A DNA stretch of 64,000 bases from Spirochaetota bacterium (GTDB taxonomy: Bacteria; Spirochaetota; Brachyspiria; Brachyspirales; JACRPF01), in contig JACRPF010000015.1 in assembly GCA_016214035.1 (NCBI GenBank), forward strand, positions 62,001-126,000, read 5' to 3'. The notes beneath the pieces were generated by a model. That model had not been told where the DNA came from. It did no database searches and worked only from the letters and a program-made list of their open reading frames with translations. The position numbers and the translations under genes were made by a program. The stretch's first letter is position 1, and each line of letters starts with the position of its first letter. This document shows, piece by piece, positions 34,217 through 42,389 of the stretch.

Positions 34217-36949
34217 TTAATACTTCTTGAACTCGCCGTCCTCAGTGTCGCTCGGATTGGTCATCTCGTACTCAAATCCCTTGGGCTTCGCCTTCGCCGC
34301 TGCACCCACCGCTTCCTTTATCTCGATGTGTTTGGCCTTCACATCATGACCGTTCCCCGGAACTGCTGCATGTACCGGAGCTAAATGCGCCGGCGTATGC
34401 GTCGGACGTGCAGCCGCTTTCTGGTGCGTCCATGTCTGCGTCTGTTTAGTCTTCTTCTCGTCACCGATCTTGAAGAACGATATGGTATCCTGAAGCTGTA
34501 TCGCCTGGCTGGAGAGTTCTTCCGCCGTGGATGCCACTTCTTCGGCGCCCGACGCGTTCTGCTGCACCACGCCGTTCAGCTGCTGCACCGCATTGTTGAT
34601 CTGCTGCGCGCCGTTGTTCTGCTCGTTGCTCGCCGCGTTGATCTCCGCAACCAGTTCCGCCGTCTTCTGGATATCCGGCACGAGTTTCTCGAGCAACGTT
34701 CCCGCCTTCTCGGCAACCTCAACGCTCGATTTCGAAAGATCGCTTATCTCGCCCGCGGCAAGCTGACTGCGCTCGGCGAGTTTCTGCACTTCGCTTGCCA
34801 CAACCGCAAATCCTTTGCCGTGCTCGCCCGCGCGCGCCGCTTCAATGGATGCATTCAATGACAGCAGATTCGTCTGCCGCGCTATTTCCTGGATGATGGA
34901 AACCTTGCCGGCGATTTCTTTCATCGCTTTCACCGTCTGTTTCATCGCCTCGCCGCTGTCCTTGGCGTCCGTGGCGCTCTTTGTCGCGATTTTTTCCGTC
35001 TGGCTTGCATTGTCCGCGTTCTGTCGTATCGTGGCCGTCATCTCTTCAATGGACGATGACACTTCCTCTACGCTTGCCGCCTGTTCACTTGCACCTTGCG
35101 AGAGTTCTTCGCTCGATGAACTCATCTGCTCGCTGCCGGAACTCACATTGCTGGTCGCAGTTTTCACCGTGCTGACCACCTCGGTGAGTTTTTTGAGCAT
35201 ATTATCAAGCGCCTTAGCCAGGTTTCCAATCTCATCACTGCGTTTGACAATCTTATCCTCTATGTTCGTCTCAAGATTACCGCCGGCGAGTTCGTTCGCG
35301 AATTTCACTCCGACATTCAGCGGATTGGTTATCGACAGACTGAGCACGACACCGATGATGATTGCCATGATCACACCGAGAACGAGCACCGTTATCATGA
35401 TTGTCGATGCCATGTTCGCGAGACTTGTATTTTCATCCGACGTTTCTTTTGAAAGCGCTATCTTAGAGGAAACCAGCGCCTCAATTTCCTTCTGTTCTTC
35501 GAATGCCGCCTGTTTCATCTCGCCCCTGACAACATCCATTGCTTCTTTGTCTTTATCGGCTTTCGCAAGCGATATTACCTGATCAAGATATTTGCCATAT
35601 TCTTCTCTGGCCTTTTTGAACTTTGCAAAGTCATTCCGTCCTGTCTCGGTAAGAATTGTCTTTTCGAACAGTTCGGAGTTTTTCGCTGTCTCCTCACGCA
35701 ATGTCTTTATCGTATCAATTGCCTTCTGCATATCTGCGTCATTATCAGCCTCTATCATATCGCGAACGTTGATACGCACCCGCTGAAATGCTTCCGTTAT
35801 GGACAGCAATTGCGACAGCGGAACCGTCATCTTCTCATACAATTTCGTGTCTGCTGTTGCTATGGCACCCATCTGCACCATTCCAAAAATACCGATGATA
35901 GCCGCAATGGCAGCCACCGCAACGAATCCAGTAATCAGTTTTGCTCCGATTCCCAATTTCATAAAGCTTCCTCCAGTCTCACGTTTTTTTTGTACACTAT
36001 AAAAAATAGCCGCCGCGGCTATGAGTAGAATGATGATACCTCCGACTATCAGGGGAAAAAGCGGTCCCGCCCCCTCTCCCGATTTCCTTTCATCCTTATG
36101 AGACACTACAGACTGCTCGGCCCGGGATGAGACATGCGTTGCAGTTACCGGAAGAGCCGATGCCGATGCAGCATGCTCCTCCGGATTTGATTCCGTTACT
36201 GCGGCAAGCAACCCCCTCTCACCGGGATGCCTGCCGAGCCATTTTACGCGTCCGGTTCCGATATCATATTCAGCGCCGATAACGGTAAGTTTTCCCTCAT
36301 TTACCAGTTCCCTGATTTCAGCGCTGCGCTTGAATACGTCTTCAACGGACTGCCATACGTTCAGTTCAATTGCTTTTGCGATGAGCGCGGGTGTTACGGT
36401 CCCGCCCAGCTCTTTTTTCGCCTTCGCCGCGGCGGGAACGATGTTGTCCACAAGCGACGGTATGCTGCCGTGCACCGTGTCGCCCTTCACCACCGCCGTC
36501 ACCGCGCCGCATTTGCTGTGGCCGAGCACCACGAGCAGCGGCGTACCCAGATGTCCCGCGCCGTATTCGATCGTCCCCACCTCGTCCGTATCGGCAACAT
36601 TGCCGGCAACGCGGACGACAAAGAGATCGCCAACGCCCGCGTCGAACAGATGTTCGAGCGGTACACGCGAGTCCGAACAGCCGAGTATGGTGACGAACGG
36701 TTTCTGGCCGTTCTGCGCGGTGTCGGCAAGCCGCGCCCTGTCCTGATTCGGCTGTAAACGTTTACCCGAAACAAAACGCTCGTTGCCGTTCACAAGCTTT
36801 GTCTTCGCCTCGTCGGCAGACACGCCCGCACCGCCGCCTGACGCGAACACTGCGGCGGAGAAGAATAGTGCGAGCATAGCCCCGAACATCACCGCCGCGC
36901 GTTTCGGAAGGTGAACGGGAGTAATCCGGTGTTGTTTGCTGCTTTTCAT
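34217..36949 (-). CDS. periplasmic beta-carbonic anhydrase fused in frame to an MCP
   Basis: As read, a 910-residue protein. Residues 1-37 are a signal peptide (ends AAVFASGGG). Residues about 45-245 are a beta-carbonic anhydrase with zinc ligands Cys91, His144 and Cys147 and the Asp93-Arg95 dyad ([19 protein letters not shown]). Residues 296-318 are a membrane helix ([20 protein letters not shown]). Residue Met330 is the exact start of a complete 581-residue MCP, the same length as copy 1, with its own Shine-Dalgarno. The order signal peptide, periplasmic enzyme, helix, short cytoplasmic loop, MCP helix pair is topologically sound for one chain. Start at 36949 after AGGAG. See the junction feature: one base less in an 8-A run gives two separate genes. 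Likely role: CO2/bicarbonate-linked chemotaxis (inference). Confidence 0.9.
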   Translation of the reverse strand: MKSSKQHRITPVHLPKRAAVMFGAMLALFFSAAVFASGGGAGVSADEAKTKLVNGNERFVSGKRLQPNQDRARLADTAQNGQKPFVTILGCSDSRVPLEHLFDAGVGDLFVVRVAGNVADTDEVGTIEYGAGHLGTPLLVVLGHSKCGAVTAVVKGDTVHGSIPSLVDNIVPAAAKAKKELGGTVTPALIAKAIELNVWQSVEDVFKRSAEIRELVNEGKLTVIGAEYDIGTGRVKWLGRHPGERGLLAAVTESNPEEHAASASALPVTATHVSSRAEQSVVSHKDERKSGEGAGPLFPLIVGGIIILLIAAAAIFYSVQKKRETGGSFMKLGIGAKLITGFVAVAAIAAIIGIFGMVQMGAIATADTKLYEKMTVPLSQLLSITEAFQRVRINVRDMIEADNDADMQKAIDTIKTLREETAKNSELFEKTILTETGRNDFAKFKKAREEYGKYLDQVISLAKADKDKEAMDVVRGEMKQAAFEEQKEIEALVSSKIALSKETSDENTSLANMASTIMITVLVLGVIMAIIIGVVLSLSITNPLNVGVKFANELAGGNLETNIEDKIVKRSDEIGNLAKALDNMLKKLTEVVSTVKTATSNVSSGSEQMSSSSEELSQGASEQAASVEEVSSSIEEMTATIRQNADNASQTEKIATKSATDAKDSGEAMKQTVKAMKEIAGKVSIIQEIARQTNLLSLNASIEAARAGEHGKGFAVVASEVQKLAERSQLAAGEISDLSKSSVEVAEKAGTLLEKLVPDIQKTAELVAEINAASNEQNNGAQQINNAVQQLNGVVQQNASGAEEVASTAEELSSQAIQLQDTISFFKIGDEKKTKQTQTWTHQKAAARPTHTPAHLAPVHAAVPGNGHDVKAKHIEIKEAVGAAAKAKPKGFEYEMTNPSDTEDGEFKKY
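35959..35991 (-). promoter_or_regulatory. fusion junction: A8 tract, Shine-Dalgarno and internal ATG
   Basis: On the minus strand the junction reads GTAC, eight A (35991-35984), CGTGAGACTGGAGGAAGCTT and T, then ATG (35962-35960). GGAGGAAG (35974-35967) is a strong ribosome site for the internal ATG. With seven A the upstream frame would end at a TGA overlapping this ATG as ATGA; with nine A it would stop two codons after the tract. Only eight A gives the fusion. Homopolymers of this length are prone to replication, transcription or sequencing slips. Confidence 0.85.
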
Positions 36950-36998
36950 TTTTTCTCCTATGGCTGTTTTCTGAAAATATAAAATGATGCTCCGTTTT

Positions 36999-37056
36999 AT
37001 TGCGCAAGGGGCTCGGTTCCCGAGCATTGTCGAGGGATAAGCCACTTGTTCCCAGG
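36999..37056. repeat. dispersed hairpin element, copy 2
   Basis: Read on the minus strand, this stretch contains GGGAACAAGTGGCTTATCCC, then TCGACAATGCTCGGGAACCG and AGCCCCTTG. It aligns with 22416-22464: the loop ATCCCTCG-C-A-GCTCGGGAACCG is conserved while the stem has changed on both sides (AAGTGGCT with AGCCCCTT here, AAGGGAGC with GCTCCCTT in copy 1), so base pairing is kept. It lies between cheA and the carbonic anhydrase gene. Confidence 0.65.
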
Positions 37057-37070
37057 ATGTAAGTGTCTCC

Positions 37071-39179
37071 TCATGCTTCCGCCATCCTTTCCGCATGCGC
37101 GGTTTCTACAAGTGCTATTTCATTCTTGATTATCGTGTTCGCGTCGAGTATAAGCGCCACAGTACCGTCGCCGAGTATTGTCGCACCCGCGACCTCTTCG
37201 ATGCCGCGAAACGTGCTGCCGAGCGATTTGATGACCGTCTGATGCTGCCCGAGCACATCGTCCACCACAAGCCCCACGCGCCGTTCGCCCATCTTTGTCA
37301 CCACCATACGTTCGATGAGCGGCACATTCCCGTTGATATTGAAATTCTTTCTGAGCCGTACATAGGGTATTATCTCGCCGCGTATGTTCACCACATTGCT
37401 GCCGTGTCCGGTGTTGACGATATCCTCGGTGAGATCCACGCATTCGTCCACGTTCGAAAGATTGAGCACGAAGTAATCATTGCCGATGCGGGCGAGCAGG
37501 CCCTCCACGATGGCAAGCGTAAGCGGGATCTTCAGCGTGAACGTGGTCCCCTGTCCCGCCGCCGACTGTATCTCAACGGTGCCGCGGAGTTTCTCAACGT
37601 TCTTTTTCACCACGTCCATTCCCACGCCGCGGCCCGACACGCTGGTGGCCTTATCAACGGTTGAGAAGCCGGGCAGGAATATCATCTGTTCTATTTCATG
37701 CGCCGGGAGCTCGGCATTCTCTTTCACGAGCCCGCGCTCAATCGCTTTTTTCAGTATGCGCGAACGGTTAAGCCCGCCGCCGTCATCGGAGACGGTGATG
37801 AGCACATGTGCTCCCGCATGAGCGGCGGAAAGCGTTATCGTACCCTTCGCGTCCTTGCCGTTCGCCCGGCGTTCTTCGGGCTGTTCGATGCCGTGGTCGG
37901 CGGCGTTGCGTATGATATGCAGGAGCGGGTCTTTCAGCGCCTCGATGATATTTTTGTCCAGTTCCGTTTCGGCGCCGTTCGTCACCAGTTCGATGTCCTT
38001 GCCGAGGTCTTTTGACAGGTCACGCACCAGGCGTGAGAAACCCTTGAACATCTCGTCAACGGGAATCATGCGGAGCGCCATCGACGTGTCACGAAGCTCG
38101 TCGGTGAGGCGCGCGAGCATTTCGGTGAGCATGCGTCCGTCGCCGAGACGTTTCGCCCCCGAAAGCTGATTGAACCGCGCGGTGAGTGTGACGAGTTCGC
38201 CAACCAGATTCACAAGCTTGTCGAGTTTTTCGCTCTTAACGCGTATGCTCGATTTGGAGACATCATCACGCCGTTTCATGCGCTCGCTGCGCACAACATT
38301 CTGTTCGGCGAGCGCCGCGGCCACCTGCGCTTCGGTGACATAGCCTTTCTCCACCGCTATCTCGCCAATCATCTTGCGCGAACTGAGTATATCGGATAGA
38401 TCCTCTTCGCTTATGTCGCCGCGTTCCACCAGAATATCGCCGATGCGCTTATATTCCTCGGTCGCCGATGTCGTACTGCCGGTATCGATGACCTCGATTG
38501 ATATTTCGCTCGTATCCTCAACGAATATGAAGATGTCGCGCAGGGCGTTCGCATCCTTCTCCGTGCTCAGGATGATGGTCCATGCGGTATAACATTTCTC
38601 GGCGTCCATATTATCGAGCGTTTTAGAACTCGGTGTGGCAACGATGACGCAATCCCCCGCGCGTTTGAGCTCGTTGAATAAGGGCTCGAGTCTCGCGCCG
38701 TGCATGAAAATGTCTTCTTTCGGTTTGAACTGTATGCGGTAGGTGTTCCGTTCGACGGCGGACGGAGCTTTTGCATCCTCTTTTTTCACCGCCGGTGCGG
38801 CGGCAGTAATGCCCGTCGTCGTGCGCATGGTGTGTATCAGCGCGGCGGTATCCCCGATGGGGACCGATTGTTCATCACCGAGCACTGCTTTAAGATGATC
38901 CGCCGCGGCAAGCGTAAGATCGATAATTTCCTTGGTGACGGCGAGACTTCCCTTGCGTATCAGATCGAACAGCGTCTCGAATTCATGCGCGAATTTCGAT
39001 GCGCGGTCGAAACCGAACATGGCGCCCGAGCCTTTGATGGTGTGCATGCCGCGGAATATGGTGTTGATGGTCTCCGCGTCGGACGGGTCTTTCTCAAGCT
39101 CGATCAGCGACTGTTCAATGCGTTCGATTATCTCGAACGCCTCGTCGCGAAAAGCGTCGCTGAACTTGCTGACATCCAT
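37071..39179 (-). CDS. cheA: chemotaxis histidine kinase CheA with an added MshEN-like motif pair
   Basis: A 702-residue CheA. P1/Hpt at 1-105 with His46 in [12 protein letters not shown]; a P2-like domain about 145-230; then residues 245-293 hold two copies of a GspE-N/MshEN-like motif, [20 protein letters not shown] and [20 protein letters not shown], which is not part of ordinary CheA; P3 dimerisation from [18 protein letters not shown]4 ATPase with [20 protein letters not shown] and [11 protein letters not shown]5 CheW-like domain from [20 protein letters not shown] to the end. It phosphorylates CheY and CheB. It follows the STAS gene by 48 bp in the large che operon. Confidence 0.97.
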   Translation of the reverse strand: MDVSKFSDAFRDEAFEIIERIEQSLIELEKDPSDAETINTIFRGMHTIKGSGAMFGFDRASKFAHEFETLFDLIRKGSLAVTKEIIDLTLAAADHLKAVLGDEQSVPIGDTAALIHTMRTTTGITAAAPAVKKEDAKAPSAVERNTYRIQFKPKEDIFMHGARLEPLFNELKRAGDCVIVATPSSKTLDNMDAEKCYTAWTIILSTEKDANALRDIFIFVEDTSEISIEVIDTGSTTSATEEYKRIGDILVERGDISEEDLSDILSSRKMIGEIAVEKGYVTEAQVAAALAEQNVVRSERMKRRDDVSKSSIRVKSEKLDKLVNLVGELVTLTARFNQLSGAKRLGDGRMLTEMLARLTDELRDTSMALRMIPVDEMFKGFSRLVRDLSKDLGKDIELVTNGAETELDKNIIEALKDPLLHIIRNAADHGIEQPEERRANGKDAKGTITLSAAHAGAHVLITVSDDGGGLNRSRILKKAIERGLVKENAELPAHEIEQMIFLPGFSTVDKATSVSGRGVGMDVVKKNVEKLRGTVEIQSAAGQGTTFTLKIPLTLAIVEGLLARIGNDYFVLNLSNVDECVDLTEDIVNTGHGSNVVNIRGEIIPYVRLRKNFNINGNVPLIERMVVTKMGERRVGLVVDDVLGQHQTVIKSLGSTFRGIEEVAGATILGDGTVALILDANTIIKNEIALVETAHAERMAEA

Positions 39180-39227
39180 GTTCCGTCTCCCTTGTTGCCG
39201 CAGACTTAGTGCCGCAGAATAGAACCG

Positions 39228-39581
39228 TTACGCGCTGAGCATCTCGTGCATGAGACAATAACACTTGCAGTCAGCGCTGCATCGCCGCTGGGCGAAAAAG
39301 CCGGAATGCTTGGCTGCGTTCACCACGGCCTGAGACACGTGATTGTTGCAGAATGAGATAGTGTGTTTGCGCTTCATGAGCAGTTTGTGCGTCGCGTCAA
39401 TTATCTGCATGAACGAGATGTCCGCTTCAGTAACCTCGTTCGTATCAAGCACGATGTCGCGACCCTCATTCACCGCCGCGAGCAGTCCCTGCTGCAGCGC
39501 TTTCGCATGGTCGATGGTGGCGTCCCCTTTGATCCGGGCCACGAGCACGTCATCCTGCCGTTCTGTTTCAATGGTAAACAT
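39228..39581 (-). CDS. STAS domain protein with C-terminal cysteine cluster
   Basis: A 117-residue STAS (anti-sigma antagonist-like) protein between cheY and cheA. The core is normal: VARIKGDATIDHAKALQQGL, then DTNEVTEADISFMQIIDATH in which Ser56 sits at the usual phosphorylation position. STAS proteins in che operons are used for protein-protein switching. Unusual is the tail Cys101-x3-Cys105-x-Cys107-x-Cys109 (RRCSADCKCYCL), which could hold a metal or iron-sulfur centre. Ribosome site AAGGAGG is upstream. Confidence 0.9.
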   Translation of the reverse strand: MFTIETERQDDVLVARIKGDATIDHAKALQQGLLAAVNEGRDIVLDTNEVTEADISFMQIIDATHKLLMKRKHTISFCNNHVSQAVVNAAKHSGFFAQRRCSADCKCYCLMHEMLSA

Positions 39582-39598
39582 ATGTTCCTCCTTATTCC

Positions 39599-39964
39599 TT
39601 ATCCGACTACTTTTTTGACGGTCTCTTTCAGCTTATCCGGCGTAAACGGCTTCACGAGCCAGGCGGTGGCCCCGGCGGCCTTTCCCTCATCCTGCTTTCC
39701 CTGCTCCGATTCCGTCGTGAGTACGATGATGGGCAGGAATTTGCTCTTGTCATCCTTGCGGATATTTTTGATGAGCTCGATACCGTTCATCCCCGGCATA
39801 TTGATGTCGGTGATGACGAGTTTCGGCGACGAACCCGAAAGCTTCGTAAGCGCCGACGTTCCCGAGTCCGCCTCCACCACTTCGTAGCCGTCCTCGGTGA
39901 GCGTAAAACCCACCATCTGCCGCATCGACGGTGAATCGTCAACAACCAGTACTTGTGATCCCAT
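39599..39964 (-). CDS. cheY: CheY-type single-domain response regulator
   Basis: A 121-residue stand-alone receiver. It has VLVVDDSPSMRQMVGF with the acidic pair, phosphoacceptor Asp in LVITDINMPGMNGIEL, the Thr in IIVLTTES and the Lys in WLVKPFTPDKL. In the che operon it is the natural output that binds the flagellar switch. AGGAGGG precedes the ATG; the MCP upstream ends 12 bp away. Confidence 0.95.
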   Translation of the reverse strand: MGSQVLVVDDSPSMRQMVGFTLTEDGYEVVEADSGTSALTKLSGSSPKLVITDINMPGMNGIELIKNIRKDDKSKFLPIIVLTTESEQGKQDEGKAAGATAWLVKPFTPDKLKETVKKVVG

Positions 39965-39976
39965 ACTGCTACCCTC

Positions 39977-41254
39977 CTATTGTGCCGCGGCCACATGCGC
40001 CGCAAGTGCTTTATGTAGAATATCTTTTTCTTCTTTCATCGTGTAGAACCCCGCCAGATAATGGGCGATGTCGCCGGATTTCCCGTCGCCGTCGCCGCCC
40101 ATGGTGCCGGCGATGACCTTGAGTTCGGCGCCGAAATCGTTGAGCGGCCCGATGACATGTTCAACGCGCTGGCGGATGATGTCATGCGCCTGCATGGACA
40201 CCACGATGGCGTTCGTATCCACCGCCAGCGCCTCGGTATCCTTCTTGAGCGTCTCAAGCTCGTGCTTCACGTCCTCAATGGTATTGTTGATGGTCGCCAG
40301 CGTCGAGTCGAACGCCGTTTCCGCATTCGCGGTGTGCTTATTGATTGCGATGGCGCCTTCCTCGATCTCGTTGTGCATGCCGTGCGCGGCGCTCATCACT
40401 TCTTCGAGTATGACTGCTATTTCCTTGGCCGCGTTCTCGCTCAGGCGCGAGAGCTTCCTCACCTCATGGGCCACCACCGCAAATCCCCTGCCGCTTTCTC
40501 CGGCACGCGCCGCTTCGATGGCCGCGTTGATGGCAAGCACATTCGTCCGGTCCGCGATGCCGCCGATGCTGCCGATGATCTCGCCGATGTTCTTCGCCTG
40601 CTCGATGATGCGTCCGATGCCGTCGAGATTCTTCTTCGTTATGCCCGTGGTGGCGCGGAAATTCTCCATAAGTCCGCGCATGACGTCCTTGGTGACGTCA
40701 AGCACGGTGCCGCCCGAGGTGAGCCCGTTGCCCGATAGTGTGCCGAAAACGGCCGCGGTCTTTTCGGACTGATGCCGCGCCTTGGAATTGATATCGAGAA
40801 AACTTTTCGAAAGTTCAACGGCCGTCGTCTCTATCTGCTCACGTACCGCCGTAAGCTGACTCACCAGTACGCCGATGCCTTTGGTGCGGTCGTTGAGCAT
40901 GCTTGCAACCGGACTGATTATTGTTGCGAATTCCTCAAGCTTGCGGTCGCGCTGTTCAATCTCGTTACGCAACGATGCGATTACGGCATCGGTTTCTTTA
41001 ACATGTGCCGCATGCGCCAGGGCAACCTTCGCCTCGGCGGCGATGTTTATTTTCTTCCGCTCATCGTCCAGTGACGCGTACATCGCCTCGGCATGCGCGC
41101 ACTTTTTCGACGCAAGCAGCATCGGATACAATGTAACTGCCGCAGCCGCGAGTACGGTGAACAGACGCAGCGGAACGTTCGGAATGAACGCTGATGCGAG
41201 TGCAAGGGCGACCACAGCCCCGAAGGGCAGCATGAATCGCGGCATTGCTTTCAT
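39977..41254 (-). CDS. atypical methyl-accepting protein without sensory domain
   Basis: A 425-residue protein with two close N-terminal hydrophobic segments (about 8-24 and 29-47) and essentially no periplasmic domain, then a long coiled coil. The MCP tip is clear: [33 protein letters not shown]. It has no HAMP. The C-terminus has [20 protein letters not shown], a Gln-x-His-Asp-Ile-x-Arg-Gln-Arg motif found in a group of short MCP-like proteins. It may sense a cytoplasmic or membrane signal. Its ATG overlaps the preceding CxxC gene as ATGA. Confidence 0.9.
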   Translation of the reverse strand: MKAMPRFMLPFGAVVALALASAFIPNVPLRLFTVLAAAAVTLYPMLLASKKCAHAEAMYASLDDERKKINIAAEAKVALAHAAHVKETDAVIASLRNEIEQRDRKLEEFATIISPVASMLNDRTKGIGVLVSQLTAVREQIETTAVELSKSFLDINSKARHQSEKTAAVFGTLSGNGLTSGGTVLDVTKDVMRGLMENFRATTGITKKNLDGIGRIIEQAKNIGEIIGSIGGIADRTNVLAINAAIEAARAGESGRGFAVVAHEVRKLSRLSENAAKEIAVILEEVMSAAHGMHNEIEEGAIAINKHTANAETAFDSTLATINNTIEDVKHELETLKKDTEALAVDTNAIVVSMQAHDIIRQRVEHVIGPLNDFGAELKVIAGTMGGDGDGKSGDIAHYLAGFYTMKEEKDILHKALAAHVAAAQ

Positions 41255-41439
41255 GACGCCTCCTGTGTTGAATTTTTATGATTGTTCGTTTCATCGTTTG
41301 TCTGTGCGGCAAGCGGAGAAACTTTTATAATCTCAAGAAAGCAGGAGCTGCATACGAAATGATATTTGTCGGTATAATGCTCAACACTGTACAAGCGCAG
41401 TGTGAGCTTTTTGCAGCACTCGCATTCCTTAATGTCCAT
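41251..41439 (-). CDS. small CxxC zinc-ribbon-like protein, copy B
   Basis: A 62-residue protein with CECC near the start and VCSSC at about residues 29-33 (pattern C-x-C-C ... C-x-x-C), which suggests one bound zinc. It is paralogous to copy A just upstream: both share ECC, RL, YT-K, VC-SC and II at the same spacing. It overlaps copy A by 11 bp and the MCP by 4 bp, so it is certainly in the che operon. Function unknown. Confidence 0.75.
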   Translation of the reverse strand: MDIKECECCKKLTLRLYSVEHYTDKYHFVCSSCFLEIIKVSPLAAQTNDETNNHKNSTQEAS

Positions 41440-41617
41440 GTGAGGCCCCGTGAAGCGTGTTGTTTTTCACGGCCAAACCGCGGTTCTTCGGATTATCCAA
41501 AGACTGGCCGATTATCATCAACGCACAGCTGCCGCAGACATAGGTGAATTTTCTGGTGTAATCCCGGATGTTGAACAGCCTTGCTTTTGTATCACCGCAG
41601 CATTCGCATTTTTTCAT
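41429..41617 (-). CDS. small CxxC zinc-ribbon-like protein, copy A
   Basis: A 62-residue protein (64 if a TTG at 41623 is used) beginning MKKCECCGDTKARLFNIRDY and later VCGSC. The four-cysteine layout fits a small zinc ribbon. First gene after the sigma-54-type promoter. GAGGG is 10 bases before the ATG and 4 before the TTG, so the start is not settled. Function unknown; a redox or metal sensor, or a structural adaptor in the chemosensory complex, is possible. Confidence 0.72.
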   Translation of the reverse strand: MKKCECCGDTKARLFNIRDYTRKFTYVCGSCALMIIGQSLDNPKNRGLAVKNNTLHGASHGH

Positions 41618-41671
41618 TTTCAAACTACCCTCGAGTTTCGAAGATTTGAAACTGTCAACGACTATATATAG

Positions 41672-41686
41672 GCAATATGTGTGCCA
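41672..41686 (-). promoter_or_regulatory. sigma-54 promoter of the large che operon
   Basis: On the minus strand TGGCACACATATTGC has the exact -24 GG / -12 GC geometry of the consensus TGGCACG-N4-TTGC. The start point would be near 41660, about 45 bp before the first gene. Confidence 0.8.
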
Positions 41687-41755
41687 TACACGACATGCAT
41701 ATTTTGATGAATTTTAATGGTTTTTATTCTTTACTGAGCGGCTAGAAACGAGAAA

Positions 41756-41800
41756 TGTCCGAAATCGTACAATGGAACGTTACAATGTCCGGAAATGAGC
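41756..41800 (-). promoter_or_regulatory. conserved upstream element A (putative enhancer-binding site)
   Basis: In plus orientation TGTCCGAAATCGTACAAT, 7 bp, then TACAATGTCCGGAAATGAGC. Nearly the same 45 bp occurs at 44635-44679. It starts 70 bp above the TGG of the sigma-54 promoter, where activators of sigma-54 normally bind. Direct repeats TGTCCGRAA (30 bp apart) and TACAAT are visible. Confidence 0.75.
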
Positions 41801-41809
41801 ATTAATAAT

Positions 41810-41854
41810 AAAAAAAAACGCGCTCAGGAATAGTTGATTCCTTGAGCGCGTTGT
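41810..41854 (-). terminator. intrinsic terminator of the MCP3-cheW3 operon
   Basis: On the minus strand AACGCGCTCAAGGAA pairs with TTCCTGAGCGCGTT (one bulge) and is followed by nine T, just after the cheW stop at 41866. Confidence 0.92.
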
Positions 41855-41865
41855 AATTGACTGCA

Positions 41866-42381
41866 TTACACTGCTACGGCTTCATCCTCCGTACGGGATA
41901 CATCCCTCACATATTCTAATTCTTTCTGCGAGAAAACTTTGCCTGCGGCGAGGATGATTATAAAATCACTTCCTTTTTTACCGATATTCTCGATGTATTC
42001 ACCGCTCACATTCATGCCCACCTTCGGCGGTGCCTCAATCTGCGACGCATCGAGTCGTATTACTTCTTTCACACCGTCAACCAGTGCGCCGATGACGATG
42101 GTCTCGCCGTCAAATTCCGTCTCCACGATAATGATGGCGGTGTCCACGTTGTGGTCCTTGCCCGCCATATCAAACTTGACGCGAAGATCTATCACCGGCA
42201 CAACGCCACCGCGCAGATTTATCACGCCCGTCATAAACGGCGGGGTCTTCGGCACTTTGGTGACGCGCGTCACTTCCAGCACTTCTTTTACTTTCAGTAC
42301 CTCGAAGGCGAATATCTCCTTATCAAGCATGAAGGTGAGATATTGCTTCGATTCAAGTGTCGTTTTTGTCTTGGCTTCCAT
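41866..42381 (-). CDS. cheW: CheW coupling protein, copy 3
   Basis: A 171-residue CheW about 90% identical in protein to copies 1 and 2 by eye; changes include MLDKEIFAF for TLDKEIFAF, FDMAGKDHN and SGEYIENIGKKGSD. DNA identity is lower than between copies 1 and 2, so it is the older duplicate. It follows MCP3 by 8 bp and is followed by a strong terminator. Confidence 0.96.
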   Translation of the reverse strand: MEAKTKTTLESKQYLTFMLDKEIFAFEVLKVKEVLEVTRVTKVPKTPPFMTGVINLRGGVVPVIDLRVKFDMAGKDHNVDTAIIIVETEFDGETIVIGALVDGVKEVIRLDASQIEAPPKVGMNVSGEYIENIGKKGSDFIIILAAGKVFSQKELEYVRDVSRTEDEAVAV

Positions 42382-42389
42382 AACAGCCC

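Noticed and set aside
34217-37096. Longer form of the carbonic anhydrase-MCP frame starting at 37096
   Set aside because: The first 49 codons overlap cheA and precede a proper ribosome site and signal peptide that begin at 36949.
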